This document shows, one piece after another, positions 34,227 through 42,482 of a DNA stretch of 64,000 bases. Position numbers and translations under genes: made by a program. The DNA is from CAZUGO01 sp964619935 (GTDB taxonomy: Bacteria; Planctomycetota; Phycisphaerae; UBA1845; CAIVHJ01). Positions within the stretch are counted from its first letter, which is position 1. Every line of letters begins with the position of its first letter. The DNA lies in contig CAZUGO010000020.1 in NCBI GenBank assembly GCA_964619935.1, positions 1 to 64,000 on the forward strand. The letters run 5' to 3'. The notes under the pieces are model-generated. The model had not been told where the DNA came from. It worked only from the letters and a program-made list of their open reading frames with translations, and searched no databases.

Positions 34227-34541
34227 ATGATGGCTGTCCTGCCAATCCTAGCGGATGTGTTGATTGACGGAAACGGGCTGGCCCTGTTGGGCTCCGGCGT
34301 GGGCGCCGGGCTGGTGTGCATCGGTGCTGCCAAGGGCATCGGCCACCTGGCCGGAAACGCCGTCGAAGGCATTGCCCGCCAGCCCGAAGCCGGCGGTCGC
34401 ATCTTCACGTCGATGCTGATTGCGGCGGCGCTGATCGAGGGCTTCACCTTCTTCGCGCTGGTCATTTGCAGCGGCATCGGCAGCAGCCTGGTCACCGCCA
34501 TTGAGGCCATGAGCGGCGCCGGCGCCGGCGGCGGGCACTAG
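34227..34541 (+). CDS. atpE: ATP synthase F0 subunit c
   Basis: The 104-residue hairpin protein forms the rotor ring. It has two membrane helices, the polar loop GIARQPEAGGR, and the ion-binding glutamate in AAALIEGFTFFALV. I see no clear Na-type Gln/Ser/Thr ligand set, so proton coupling is the default reading. The N-terminal extension (about 18 residues) and Gly/Ala-rich end make it longer than usual. GGAGG lies ahead of the start, where two ATGs are adjacent. Confidence 0.94.
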   Translation: MMAVLPILADVLIDGNGLALLGSGVGAGLVCIGAAKGIGHLAGNAVEGIARQPEAGGRIFTSMLIAAALIEGFTFFALVICSGIGSSLVTAIEAMSGAGAGGGH

Positions 34542-34631
34542 GTGCCGCGCTGCCTCGCGGGTAGCCGGTCGGACCGGGTGGCTGGAGCTGCGGCCGGAAG
34601 TTCGGGTGGCTCACACGGGAGGAGCAAGACC

Positions 34632-35228
34632 ATGATTCGCCGGACAGTCATGCGTGGTGGTGGGGTGGTGCTGGGGGTGGCCCTGGCCGGCCCGTCCGTG
34701 GCCCTGGCCGAGGCGGCCATCGGTGAGGGTCCCATGCGGCTGGACTTCTGGCAGGCGGGCTTCACCCTCGTGGTGTTTGCCTTGCTGCTGATCGTGCTGC
34801 GGGCGGTGGCCTGGAAGCCGATGCTCAAGGCCTTGCAGGATCGCGAGCACTTCATCCGTGATTCCATCGAGACCGCCAGGCGCGATCGGGCCGACGCCGA
34901 GAAGTTGCTCAAGGACTACCAGGCGCAGATCGAGCAGTCGCGGCGGGAAGCCAGCGCCATCGTCGAGGAGGGCCGCCGCGACGCCGAGGTGCTGCGCCGC
35001 AAGGTCCAGGACGAGGCGCGCCAGGAAGGCGACGCGATTTTGGATCGGGCCCGCCGCGAAATCCAGATCGCCCGCGATACCGCCGTCAAGGACCTGTACA
35101 CCTTGTCCGGCAATCTGGCCACCCAGCTGGCCAGCAAGATCCTGCGCCGCGAGCTGGACGCCAGCGCCCACGAGCAGTTGATTTCAGAGTCGATCGAGCA
35201 GATCGCCGACATGGAGCACCGCAACTGA
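34632..35228 (+). CDS. atpF: ATP synthase F0 subunit b
   Basis: The 198-residue protein has an N-terminal segment that looks like a signal peptide (MIRRTVMRGGGVVLGVALAG...ALA), a membrane helix (about 40-60, FWQAGFTLVVFALLLIVLRAVAWKP) and a long charged coiled coil, as expected of the peripheral stalk. The extra leader is found in some planctomycete and related b subunits. GGGAGGAG precedes the ATG at 34632. Confidence 0.92.
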   Translation: MIRRTVMRGGGVVLGVALAGPSVALAEAAIGEGPMRLDFWQAGFTLVVFALLLIVLRAVAWKPMLKALQDREHFIRDSIETARRDRADAEKLLKDYQAQIEQSRREASAIVEEGRRDAEVLRRKVQDEARQEGDAILDRARREIQIARDTAVKDLYTLSGNLATQLASKILRRELDASAHEQLISESIEQIADMEHRN

Positions 35229-35229
35229 C

Positions 35230-35832
35230 ATGGCCGGTTCCGACCTGACTGCCATTGCCGAAGTGTACGCCCGGTCGTTGCTCGACCTGGCCACCCCGCG
35301 CGGTGCGGCCGCGGACATCGACCGCGAGTTCGCCGAATTTGCCACCTACCTGCGCCTCGACGCCGATTTTCAGTCCTTCGTGACCTCGCGGGTCATCGAT
35401 CGGGACGCCCGCAGCCGCTCCCTGGACATCATGCTTCAGGGCCGCATTCACGACCTGCTGTTGGATACCCTGCAGGTACTCAACCGCAAGGATCGGCTGG
35501 AGCTGGTCACGTTCGTGCAGCAGCAGTACCACCGGTTGTACATCCACCAGCAGGGCATCGTCGAGATCCAGGTCCGCAGTGCCGAGCCGCTGAGCGCTGC
35601 CCAGCGGGCCCGCCTGCAGCAGTTGCTGGCCGATCGCACCCGCCGCCAGGTCATCCTGATGGAGCATGTCGTCCCGGAAATGGTCGGCGGTCTGATCGTG
35701 CAGATCGGCGACCAGCAGATTGACGTCAGCGTGGCCCGGCAGTTGCGCCGTTTTCATGACACCTTGATCGAGCACGCCGAACGGCACATTCACGCTGGAA
35801 CCAACTTGTTTGAGCAGGCACAAGAGTATTGA
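35230..35832 (+). CDS. atpH: ATP synthase F1 subunit delta
   Basis: The 200-residue protein connects F1 to the b stalk. The N-terminal YARSLLDLA and the C-terminal strand-helix segment VVPEMVGGLIVQIGDQQIDVSVARQLRRF are characteristic of the family. It begins one base after the atpF stop. Confidence 0.92.
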   Translation: MAGSDLTAIAEVYARSLLDLATPRGAAADIDREFAEFATYLRLDADFQSFVTSRVIDRDARSRSLDIMLQGRIHDLLLDTLQVLNRKDRLELVTFVQQQYHRLYIHQQGIVEIQVRSAEPLSAAQRARLQQLLADRTRRQVILMEHVVPEMVGGLIVQIGDQQIDVSVARQLRRFHDTLIEHAERHIHAGTNLFEQAQEY

Positions 35833-35842
35833 GGGCCGCGCC

Positions 35843-37501
35843 ATGAAGTTCAAAGTCGATGAGATCTCATCGGTCATCAAGCAGGAAATCGAGCAATACC
35901 GCAGCGAGATCGACGTTGCCGAAATCGGCAAGGTCCTGGAAGTCGGCGATGGCATTGCCCAGATTTACGGACTGGGCAACGCCATGGCCGGTGAGCTGTT
36001 GGAGTTCGAGAACGGCGAGGCCGCCCAGGTCTTCAACCTGGACGAGAACTCCATCGGCGCGGTCATCCTGGGCGACTACCTTGCGATCCACGAAGGGGAG
36101 ACCGTCCGGCGTACCGGCCAGTTGCTGAGCGTGCCGGTGGGTGACGTCCTGCTGGGGCGGGTGGTCGACCCGCTGGGCCGCCCGCTGGACGGCAAGGGCG
36201 TGGTGGAGACGCCACACCGCCTGCCGCTGGAGCGGGCCGCCCCCGGGATCGCCGGCCGCCAGCCGGTGAATGTGCCCTTGCAGACCGGCATCAAGGCCAT
36301 CGACTCGATGATCCCCATCGGCCGCGGCCAGCGCGAATTGATCATCGGCGACCGCAAGACCGGCAAGACCGCCATCGCCGTGGACACCATCATCAACCAG
36401 AAGGACTCGGGCGTGATCTGTGTCTACGTGGCCGTGGGTCAAAAGGAATCGACGGTCGCGGCGGTGGTCGAGACCCTGGCCGACCGTGGGGCCATGGATT
36501 ACACCATCGTGGTCCAGGCGGGTGCGTCCTCCTCGGCGGCACTGCAGTACATCGCCCCGTACGGCGGTTGCACCATGGCCGAATATTTTGCCTACGAGCA
36601 AGGCCGCGACACCCTGGTGATCTACGATGATCTGTCCAAGCAGGCCGCCGCGTATCGCCAGATGTCGCTGCTGTTGCGGCGACCGCCCGGCCGCGAGGCC
36701 TACCCCGGCGACGTCTTCTACCTGCACAGCCGGCTCCTGGAGCGGGCCTGCAAGCTGGCCCAACGCCGGTTCATCTGTCGCAAGGGCGCTCCGGAACAGA
36801 TCCGCGAAGGCGTCAATAGCAAGTCCTATACCGGCGTGCCCGGCGTGGAAGAGGCCGCGGCCGATCTCGCTGCCCTGGCGGACCCCGAGCGCCACGAAAT
36901 TCGCGTGGATCCGACCTCCGGCGGATCGATCACCGCCTTGCCGATCATCGAAACCCAGGAAGGCGAGGTCTCGGCCTACATCCCGACCAACGTGATTTCG
37001 ATTACCGACGGTCAGATCTACCTGGAGCCGGATCTGTTTTTCGCCGGCGTGCGACCGGCGGTCAACGTCGGCATCAGCGTGTCGCGAGTGGGCGGCAATG
37101 CCCAGATCAAGGCCATGAAGAAGATCGCCGGTTCGCTGCGACTGGACCTGGCTTCGTTCCGTGAACTCGAAGCCTTCGCCCAGTTGGGCACCGACCTCGA
37201 CGCGGCCACCCAGAAGCAGCTCGATCGCGGGCAGCGGATGGTCGAGCTGCTCAAACAGCCGCAGTACGCGCCCTATCCGGTGGTCGAGCAGGTCATCAGC
37301 ATCTTCGCCGCATCGCGCGGCTATCTCGATGCCGTACCCTTGAAGAAGGTCGCCGCTTTTGAGCGGGCGCTGTTGAAGCACTTCCGCGATGAGCACCCTG
37401 AAGTGCTCAGCGCCCTGCAGCGGGCCCAGGAGTTGACCCCGGAGGTCGATGCCCGGTTGACCGGCGTGTTGGGCACGTTTAAGCCGGACCTGGGTCGCTG
37501 A
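35843..37501 (+). CDS. atpA: ATP synthase F1 subunit alpha
   Basis: The 552-residue subunit carries non-catalytic nucleotide sites. It has the Walker A variant GDRKTGKTA near residue 170, QKESTVAAVVETL, the central ALQYIAPYGGCTMAEYF segment, and the arginine-finger region SVSRVGGNAQIKAMKKIAGSLRLDLASFRELEAFAQ split over residues 410-450. It is about 40 residues longer than the usual 510. ATG 35843 is 10 bases after the atpH stop. Confidence 0.97.
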   Translation: MKFKVDEISSVIKQEIEQYRSEIDVAEIGKVLEVGDGIAQIYGLGNAMAGELLEFENGEAAQVFNLDENSIGAVILGDYLAIHEGETVRRTGQLLSVPVGDVLLGRVVDPLGRPLDGKGVVETPHRLPLERAAPGIAGRQPVNVPLQTGIKAIDSMIPIGRGQRELIIGDRKTGKTAIAVDTIINQKDSGVICVYVAVGQKESTVAAVVETLADRGAMDYTIVVQAGASSSAALQYIAPYGGCTMAEYFAYEQGRDTLVIYDDLSKQAAAYRQMSLLLRRPPGREAYPGDVFYLHSRLLERACKLAQRRFICRKGAPEQIREGVNSKSYTGVPGVEEAAADLAALADPERHEIRVDPTSGGSITALPIIETQEGEVSAYIPTNVISITDGQIYLEPDLFFAGVRPAVNVGISVSRVGGNAQIKAMKKIAGSLRLDLASFRELEAFAQLGTDLDAATQKQLDRGQRMVELLKQPQYAPYPVVEQVISIFAASRGYLDAVPLKKVAAFERALLKHFRDEHPEVLSALQRAQELTPEVDARLTGVLGTFKPDLGR

Positions 37502-37525
37502 AGCGGGCCCGGACAGGAAGCAGCC

Positions 37526-38413
37526 ATGGCCAAAGCCAAAGCCATTGTGAAGCGCCGCAAGGCGGTCACCAATATCAAAAAGATCACCCGCACCATGCAG
37601 TTGATCGCGACGGCCAAGTTTCAAAAGGCCCTCCACCGGGCCACCGCCACGCAACCCTACACCCAGAAGCTGACCGACCTGGTGACGCAACTGTCCGAGC
37701 AGGTCAGTGATGTCGACCATCCCCTGCTCAAGGTCAACTCGGAGTCACGGCGGATGGTCGTCCTGGCGGTGACCTCGAACCGTGGTTTGTGCGGCGGCTA
37801 TAACGCCCGGGTGCTGGATGCCGCCCTCAAGCAGGTCCAGGCCGCCCGCGGCACCATGGAGGTCGAGCTGGATGTGGCCGGAAAAAAGGGCATCAGCTAC
37901 TTCAAGTTTATTCGCCAGCCGCTCCGGCGGGCCTACACCCACTTTGATGACCGGGTTCGCTTTGATGAGGCCCAGGCGTTGGCGGATGAGTTCATCGAGC
38001 GCTATGCCCGCGGCGAGCTGGACCGCGTCTCGGTCGTGTACATGAGATTCGCGTCAGTCTCGCGCCAGGAGCCGACCCTCATCCAATTGCTGCCGTTGCA
38101 GTCGGCATCGGCCGACGCGGGCGGTCCCGCCGCCAAGCCGGCGACCGACAGCGGGGTGATCTACGACTTCTCGCCCGAGCCGGCGGCCCTGTTGGCCGAG
38201 CTGCTGCCGGAGACCGTTCGCACCCGGCTGTTCCAATGCTTCACCGACGCAGCGGTCAGCGAGCAGATCGCCCGGATGGTCGCGATGAAGGCGGCCACCG
38301 ATGCCGCAACCGACATGATCAAGATTCTGACACGGACTTACAACCGCGCTCGGCAGACCCAGATCACCATGGAACTGCTCGACATCATGGGCGGGGCCGA
38401 GGCGTTGGTCTAA
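37526..38413 (+). CDS. atpG: ATP synthase F1 subunit gamma
   Basis: The 295-residue central-shaft protein has the two helices at its ends: N-terminal KAIVKRRKAVTNIKKITRTMQLIA and C-terminal ARMVAMKAATDAATDMIKIL with NRARQTQITMEL. The middle contains the typical VTSNRGLCGGYNARV motif. It lies 24 bases downstream of atpA in the usual order. Confidence 0.95.
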   Translation: MAKAKAIVKRRKAVTNIKKITRTMQLIATAKFQKALHRATATQPYTQKLTDLVTQLSEQVSDVDHPLLKVNSESRRMVVLAVTSNRGLCGGYNARVLDAALKQVQAARGTMEVELDVAGKKGISYFKFIRQPLRRAYTHFDDRVRFDEAQALADEFIERYARGELDRVSVVYMRFASVSRQEPTLIQLLPLQSASADAGGPAAKPATDSGVIYDFSPEPAALLAELLPETVRTRLFQCFTDAAVSEQIARMVAMKAATDAATDMIKILTRTYNRARQTQITMELLDIMGGAEALV

Positions 38414-38467
38414 TGACCCGCGGTCGCCCGATCCCCTGAACGGTTGGCACGAACGACGAGGGACACG

Positions 38468-39922
38468 ATGGTTACAGCAACCGAGAATTACGGCAGGGTC
38501 ACCCGGGTCATCGGGTCGACCCTGGATGCGGAGTTTGACGAGGGCCATCTGCCGGCGATCTACAACGCCCTCAAGGTGTCGTTGGAACGCGAGGAGTTGG
38601 GGCAGGTCCAGCGCCAGACCCTGTGGTGCGAAGTGGCCCAGCATCTCGGCGGCGGGCAGGTCCGGGCGGTGGCCTTGGGGTCCACCGACGGGCTGCAGCG
38701 CGGGGCCCGAATCCTCGACACCGGAGGGCCGGTGTCGGTGCCGGTCGGACACCAGACCCTCGGGCGGGTGTTCAACCTCATCGGCGAACCGATCGACGGA
38801 CGCGGTCCGGTGCAGACCACTGAGCGGCGGCCCATCCACCGGGCGACGCCCGGGATGAAGGACGTCATTCCCAAGACCGAAATGTTCGAGACCGGCATCA
38901 AGGTCATGGACCTGTTGTGCCCGCTGGTGCGCGGCGGCAAGGCCGGATTGTTCGGTGGTGCCGGTGTCGGCAAGACGGTCATCATCCAGGAGCTGATCGC
39001 CCGGCTGGCCCGCTTCCACAGCGGTTACTCCTGCTTTGCCGGCGTGGGTGAGCGGACCCGTGAGGGCAACGACCTGTGGCTGGAAATGCGGGAGGCCAAG
39101 ATCGGTGACACCGGCAAGAGCGTGCTGGACCAGACCGTGATGGTCTTCGGCCAGATGAATGAGCCGCCCGGCGCCCGTTTGCGGGTGGCCCTGTCGGCCC
39201 TGACCATGGCGGAGTACTTCCGCGACCAGACCGGTGCCGACACCCTGCTGTTCGTCGACAACATCTTCCGGTTCTCGCAGGCCGGCTCGGAAGTGTCGGC
39301 CCTGCTGGGTCGGATGCCGTCGGCGGTGGGATACCAGCCGACCCTGGCCACCGAGATGGGCGCCCTGCAGGAGCGGATCACCTCCACCAAGGCGGGAGCG
39401 GTGACCAGCATTCAGGCGATTTACGTACCGGCCGACGATTACACCGATCCAGCCCCGGCGACCGCCTTTACCCACCTGGACAGCACCGTGAACCTCGAGC
39501 GCCGCATTGCCGAGAAGGGCATTTACCCGGCGGTCGATCCGCTGGCCTCCAGCAGCCGGATCGTCGATCCCAACTTCATCGGTGAGCGGCACTATGCCGT
39601 GGCCCGGCGAGTGCAGCAGATCCTGCAACGCTACAAGGATCTTCAGGACATCATCGCCATCCTGGGCGTTGATGAATTGAGCGAAGAGGACAAGTTGACC
39701 GTGGCCAGGGCCCGCAAGATCGAACGCTTTCTGTCACAGCCGTTCTTCGTGGCGGAGCAGTTTACCGGCTTCCCGGGCAGCAACGTGCCCCTGGCCGACA
39801 CCATTCGCAGCTTCGAGGAATTGTGTGATGGCAAGTGGGACGAGCTGCCCGAGCAGGCCTTCATGTACATAGGCGCCGTCGAGGAGGCCGAAGAAAAGGC
39901 CAGGAAGCTCAGCGCCTCTTGA
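38468..39922 (+). CDS. atpD: ATP synthase F1 subunit beta
   Basis: The 484-residue catalytic subunit has the Walker A loop GGAGVGKTVIIQELI near residue 160, the GVGERTREGNDL motif, LLFVDNIFRFSQAGSEVSALLGRMPS with the Walker B Asp, and the DELSEEDKLTVARARKIERFLSQ lever region split over residues 400-425. All key residues appear intact. ATG 38468 is used; an upstream frame extension to 38444 has no support. Confidence 0.97.
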   Translation: MVTATENYGRVTRVIGSTLDAEFDEGHLPAIYNALKVSLEREELGQVQRQTLWCEVAQHLGGGQVRAVALGSTDGLQRGARILDTGGPVSVPVGHQTLGRVFNLIGEPIDGRGPVQTTERRPIHRATPGMKDVIPKTEMFETGIKVMDLLCPLVRGGKAGLFGGAGVGKTVIIQELIARLARFHSGYSCFAGVGERTREGNDLWLEMREAKIGDTGKSVLDQTVMVFGQMNEPPGARLRVALSALTMAEYFRDQTGADTLLFVDNIFRFSQAGSEVSALLGRMPSAVGYQPTLATEMGALQERITSTKAGAVTSIQAIYVPADDYTDPAPATAFTHLDSTVNLERRIAEKGIYPAVDPLASSSRIVDPNFIGERHYAVARRVQQILQRYKDLQDIIAILGVDELSEEDKLTVARARKIERFLSQPFFVAEQFTGFPGSNVPLADTIRSFEELCDGKWDELPEQAFMYIGAVEEAEEKARKLSAS

Positions 39923-39932
39923 GGACTGCACC

Positions 39933-40340
39933 ATGATGGCGACCGCAAGTGCATTGCGATGCCAGGTCATCACGCCCGAGGCCGCCGTGCTGGACACGGC
40001 CGCAAGCGCCGTGGTGCTGACGGCGCACGACGGTGAGATCGGCATCCTTCCCGGCCGGGCGCCACTGCTGTGCAAGCTGGGCATCGGCGAACTGCGGATC
40101 ACCACCATCGGCGGGACCGAGCGCTTGTTCATCGACGGGGGGTTTGCCCACGTTCTGGACAACGTCGTCGTGGTGCTGACCCAGCAGGCGCTGCGGGTCG
40201 GCGACATTGACGTCGCCGCCGTCCGGGAACAACTCGCGGCATTGGGGGCCCAGAAGACCAGCGACCCCGAGGAATCCCAGCGGCGGGCCCAGGAAATCAA
40301 GCGTGCCCGGACGAAAGTTAAATTGACTGAAATCAGGTAG
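39933..40340 (+). CDS. atpC: ATP synthase F1 subunit epsilon
   Basis: The 135-residue protein ends the operon. It starts with the beta-sandwich typical of epsilon (ALRCQVITPEAAVLDTAASAVVL, HDGEIGILPGRAPLLCKLGIGELRI) and finishes with two short helices (EESQRRAQEIKRARTKVKL). It starts 10 bases after atpD. No strong terminator follows directly; GCAACTGTAGTTGC at about 40352-40365 is a small hairpin without a T tract. Confidence 0.93.
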   Translation: MMATASALRCQVITPEAAVLDTAASAVVLTAHDGEIGILPGRAPLLCKLGIGELRITTIGGTERLFIDGGFAHVLDNVVVVLTQQALRVGDIDVAAVREQLAALGAQKTSDPEESQRRAQEIKRARTKVKLTEIR

Positions 40341-40465
40341 GCTGGTGTGGGCAACTGTAGTTGCAAGCAGAGCCCCCGCAAGCTTTTGAGATTTGCTCAA
40401 TTGGTCGTCACAAATGGCCGAGAAATAATGGGCTCATCTGGGGGCTCGCCGGTGATTGTGCTCTA
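40341..40465. other. Interval between atpC and the small RNA promoter
   Basis: No gene is seen. GAGCCCCC near 40370 and GGGGGCTC near 40439 could pair across 70 bases, but with no T tract; their role is unclear. Confidence 0.35.
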
Positions 40466-40495
40466 TTGACACCCCCCCGGAGGCATCGCTAGAAT
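40466..40495 (+). promoter_or_regulatory. Strong promoter of the candidate small RNA
   Basis: A perfect -35 TTGACA (40466-40471) and a -10 TAGAAT (40490-40495) are separated by 18 bp, the best promoter match I find in this window. The start site should fall at about 40501. Confidence 0.7.
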
Positions 40496-40500
40496 CGCCA

Positions 40501-40648
40501 GGTAAGAGGGTCCAAAACCGGGAACTCCCATTCCTAATTGAGAGAAGTCCGTCTTACCTGTGCCGAGATAAATTGCCCACTCATCGGTCCCTCCCCCCGG
40601 GGACCGATTTCCCCCAAGGCCCGCTCCACCCCGGCGGGCCTACTTTTT
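40501..40648 (+). ncRNA. Candidate structured small RNA of about 148 nt
   Basis: Directly after a strong promoter, the sequence GGTAAGA (40501-40507) pairs perfectly with TCTTACC (40552-40558), with a possible inner hairpin GGG-AACT-CCC at 40520-40529. A second hairpin has the 9-bp stem ATCGGTCCC (40583-40591) with GGGACCGAT (40600-40608). A GGCCCGC/GCGGGCC terminator with TACTTTTT ends the element. No open frame of note is present, and the next gene is on the opposite strand, so this is not a leader. I do not recognise it as 6S, SRP, tmRNA or RNase P RNA or a known riboswitch. Confidence 0.65.
40617..40648 (+). terminator. Terminator of the candidate small RNA
   Basis: GGCCCGC (40618-40624) pairs with GCGGGCC (40634-40640) around a 9-base loop, followed by TACTTTTT. 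Bases at both sides (A-T) may extend the stem. Confidence 0.8.
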
Positions 40649-40796
40649 GCGCCGAGCGTTACCCTCGTGCCGCTGTGCCGCACGATCGCGGAGCGCCTGC
40701 CAAACCCGTCCCATTACCGGACTCTGGCGCCTGGGTCGCCGGTGCCATCGATGACGATGTCTGCCAACCCGTCTAGGCATAACTAGATTCGCCAAG

Positions 40797-41225
40797 CTAG
40801 TCGGGCGGCAGGTCGATGATTTCGTAATCCACCACGGTGCGCGGGTGGGTTGGGGTCATGACCACCAGGTGCTCCTGGAAGTAGCGGGCCAGGCGCCGTT
40901 GCAGCCGGCGGCGGAGGGCAGGGATCAGCAATGCCAAGCCCACGGTGTCGGTCAGCAGGCCGGGTGTGATCAGCAGGGCGCCGGCGATCAGGATCAGCAG
41001 GCCGCCGAGCACCTCGTCGGCCGGCGAGACCCCCTGGCTGAGGTTCTGTTGAATGCGGGTCCAGGTCTTCCACCCTTCGCGGCGAGCCAGGGCGGCCCCA
41101 AGCACGCCGGTGAGGATGACCACGGCGATGGTGGTGGCGGTAGTGGTCAGACCACTGAGCTTGATCAGCACGGTCAGTTCGAGCACCGGGAGTACAGTAA
41201 AAAGGAGTAGCAGTTTCCAGAGCAT
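40797..41225 (-). CDS. fxsA: FxsA family membrane protein
   Basis: The 142-residue protein has the FxsA pattern: N-terminal LLLLFTVLPVLELTVLIKLSG (membrane helix), then TTIAVVILTGVLGAALARREGW, a loop with SPADEVLGGLLILIAGALLITPGLLTDTVG and a basic cytoplasmic tail. FxsA was named for a phage exclusion phenotype in E. coli; its general role is not known. It is convergent with the small RNA. Confidence 0.85.
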   Translation of the reverse strand: MLWKLLLLFTVLPVLELTVLIKLSGLTTTATTIAVVILTGVLGAALARREGWKTWTRIQQNLSQGVSPADEVLGGLLILIAGALLITPGLLTDTVGLALLIPALRRRLQRRLARYFQEHLVVMTPTHPRTVVDYEIIDLPPD

Positions 41226-41265
41226 TGCTGGCTCTCGGTTTCGCGCGTCAGCCAACGGACCGCCG

Positions 41266-41655
41266 TCAACCGGGAAGGTCGGTCCCGCGGCAGGCCGCGA
41301 TGGCCACGCAAGCCCAGCCCGCCAGAAGGGCCACGCCGCCGATTGGCGTGATGGCGCCCCAGGTGCGCACCTGGGTAAACACAATCAGGTACAGGCTGCC
41401 TGAAAAGACCAGCATGCCGAACAGAAACAGGCCGCCGGCCCACGGCAGTAGCGGTGTCGACCAACGGCTGCCGGCCCAGGCCACCGCCAGCAAGGCCAAG
41501 GCGTGGTACATCTGATATTCGGTCGCGGTCTTGTACAGGGGCAGCAATTCGGGGTGCTCCTCGAAGTGCTTCTTGAGCCCATGGGCCCCGAAAGCGCCCA
41601 AGGCGACCCCGGCGAACCCCAGCACGGCGGCGGCGGTGGTTAGGAAGCGGATCAC
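41266..41655 (-). CDS. DUF423 membrane protein (YgdD-like)
   Basis: The 129-residue protein has about four membrane helices and the family blocks GVALGAFGAHGL, TATEYQMYHALALLAVA, FSGSLYLIVF and ITPIGGVALLAGW. I chose the GTG at 41655 because it aligns with the usual N-terminus of the family; an upstream GTG at 41685 adds ten residues. Function is unknown. It lies 40 bases upstream of fxsA on the minus strand, and both may be transcribed together. Confidence 0.82.
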   Translation of the reverse strand: MIRFLTTAAAVLGFAGVALGAFGAHGLKKHFEEHPELLPLYKTATEYQMYHALALLAVAWAGSRWSTPLLPWAGGLFLFGMLVFSGSLYLIVFTQVRTWGAITPIGGVALLAGWACVAIAACRGTDLPG

Positions 41656-41685
41656 GACCCAAACATTATAACTCCGGTTCCTCAC

Positions 41686-42015
41686 CCGTGGGTCATGAGC
41701 ACCACCTGAGCAACGCCATTCTGCGCCACACTGCTGACATCCTGGGCCCTGCCATCCTTGGGTTTCGCCAGGGATCCCCTTAACGGCTTTTTGGTCAAGG
41801 AGTTAGCGCTTCACGGGCAACTCTGATCGTTCCAGGGGGTCGTTCGGCGCCAGAGCGGGAGCGCGGACCGCCAGGGCGGGTGGTGGCATCCGGCCGCCAC
41901 ACTGGCGTTCCGGCAGGGTTGTTGGCGAGGCGGGGCCGATCTGTTATGCTGTGCCCCTTCGGACTTCTTGTGAATTTCATCACCCGCACCCCCGGCGAAC
42001 GCCCGAGGCAGGATC
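41686..42015. other. Intergenic region upstream of a small hypothetical gene
   Basis: 330 bases without a credible gene. It contains a promoter-like sequence at 41922-41950, listed separately. No further signal is clear. Confidence 0.4.
41922..41950 (+). promoter_or_regulatory. Candidate promoter of the 42016 gene
   Basis: TTGGCG (41922-41927) and TATGCT (41945-41950) are 17 bp apart, about 66 bases ahead of the start codon. Confidence 0.4.
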
Positions 42016-42312
42016 ATGGACATCGCACCCGGCAGTCAGGTTACCGTTACGATTAGTGCCCACCGGTTGACCCCTTCGGCGCAGAAGACCTTGGCCCGAG
42101 TCTTCCAGAAGGATCCTGCGGTTCGCAAAGCCTCGATCCAGTATGCCAAGCCGGTGGTCAGCAGCCGCCGCGCCGGGCGCTACTGGGATCATCGGCCGCG
42201 CGGATCAAACCAGCGCTCCCCGGAACTGGGCGACTCCGCCACGGTGTTCGCATCGCTGGATGTGATTCGCGATCTCCAGAGCGTCGCCAAGTACGTCACC
42301 GTTCAGAGCTGA
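42016..42312 (+). CDS. Small basic hypothetical protein
   Basis: A 98-residue protein starting MDIAPGSQVTVTISAHRL. A middle region AKPVVSSRRAGRYWDHRPRGSN is basic and could contact nucleic acid, and the end SATVFASLDVIRDLQSVAKYVTV is regular secondary structure. An AGGCAGGA site lies just upstream of the ATG. I do not recognise a family; it resembles small conserved planctomycete proteins, from memory only. Confidence 0.6.
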   Translation: MDIAPGSQVTVTISAHRLTPSAQKTLARVFQKDPAVRKASIQYAKPVVSSRRAGRYWDHRPRGSNQRSPELGDSATVFASLDVIRDLQSVAKYVTVQS

Positions 42313-42482
42313 ATGCCCCATCTCATCATCGCGGATCGGATCTGTCGGACGGCTTCTCGTTCAGGCGCCCGAAGTGCTGGATCCGAGCGTCTGACTGCTC
42401 ACGGAACCGTTCGCGGCGGCGTGCCTCTGGTTGTCATTCGATGAACGGAAGTATCTCTGAACGGCTGAAGCCAGGCACGCCG

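Noticed and set aside
35867..37720. A 617-residue open frame opposite atpA
   Set aside because: Overlaps atpA fully; composition is that of an antisense shadow.
40341..40465. Terminator of the ATP synthase operon
   Set aside because: Only a small hairpin (GCAACTGTAGTTGC) without a T run, and a distant GAGCCCCC/GGGGGCTC pair; neither is convincing.
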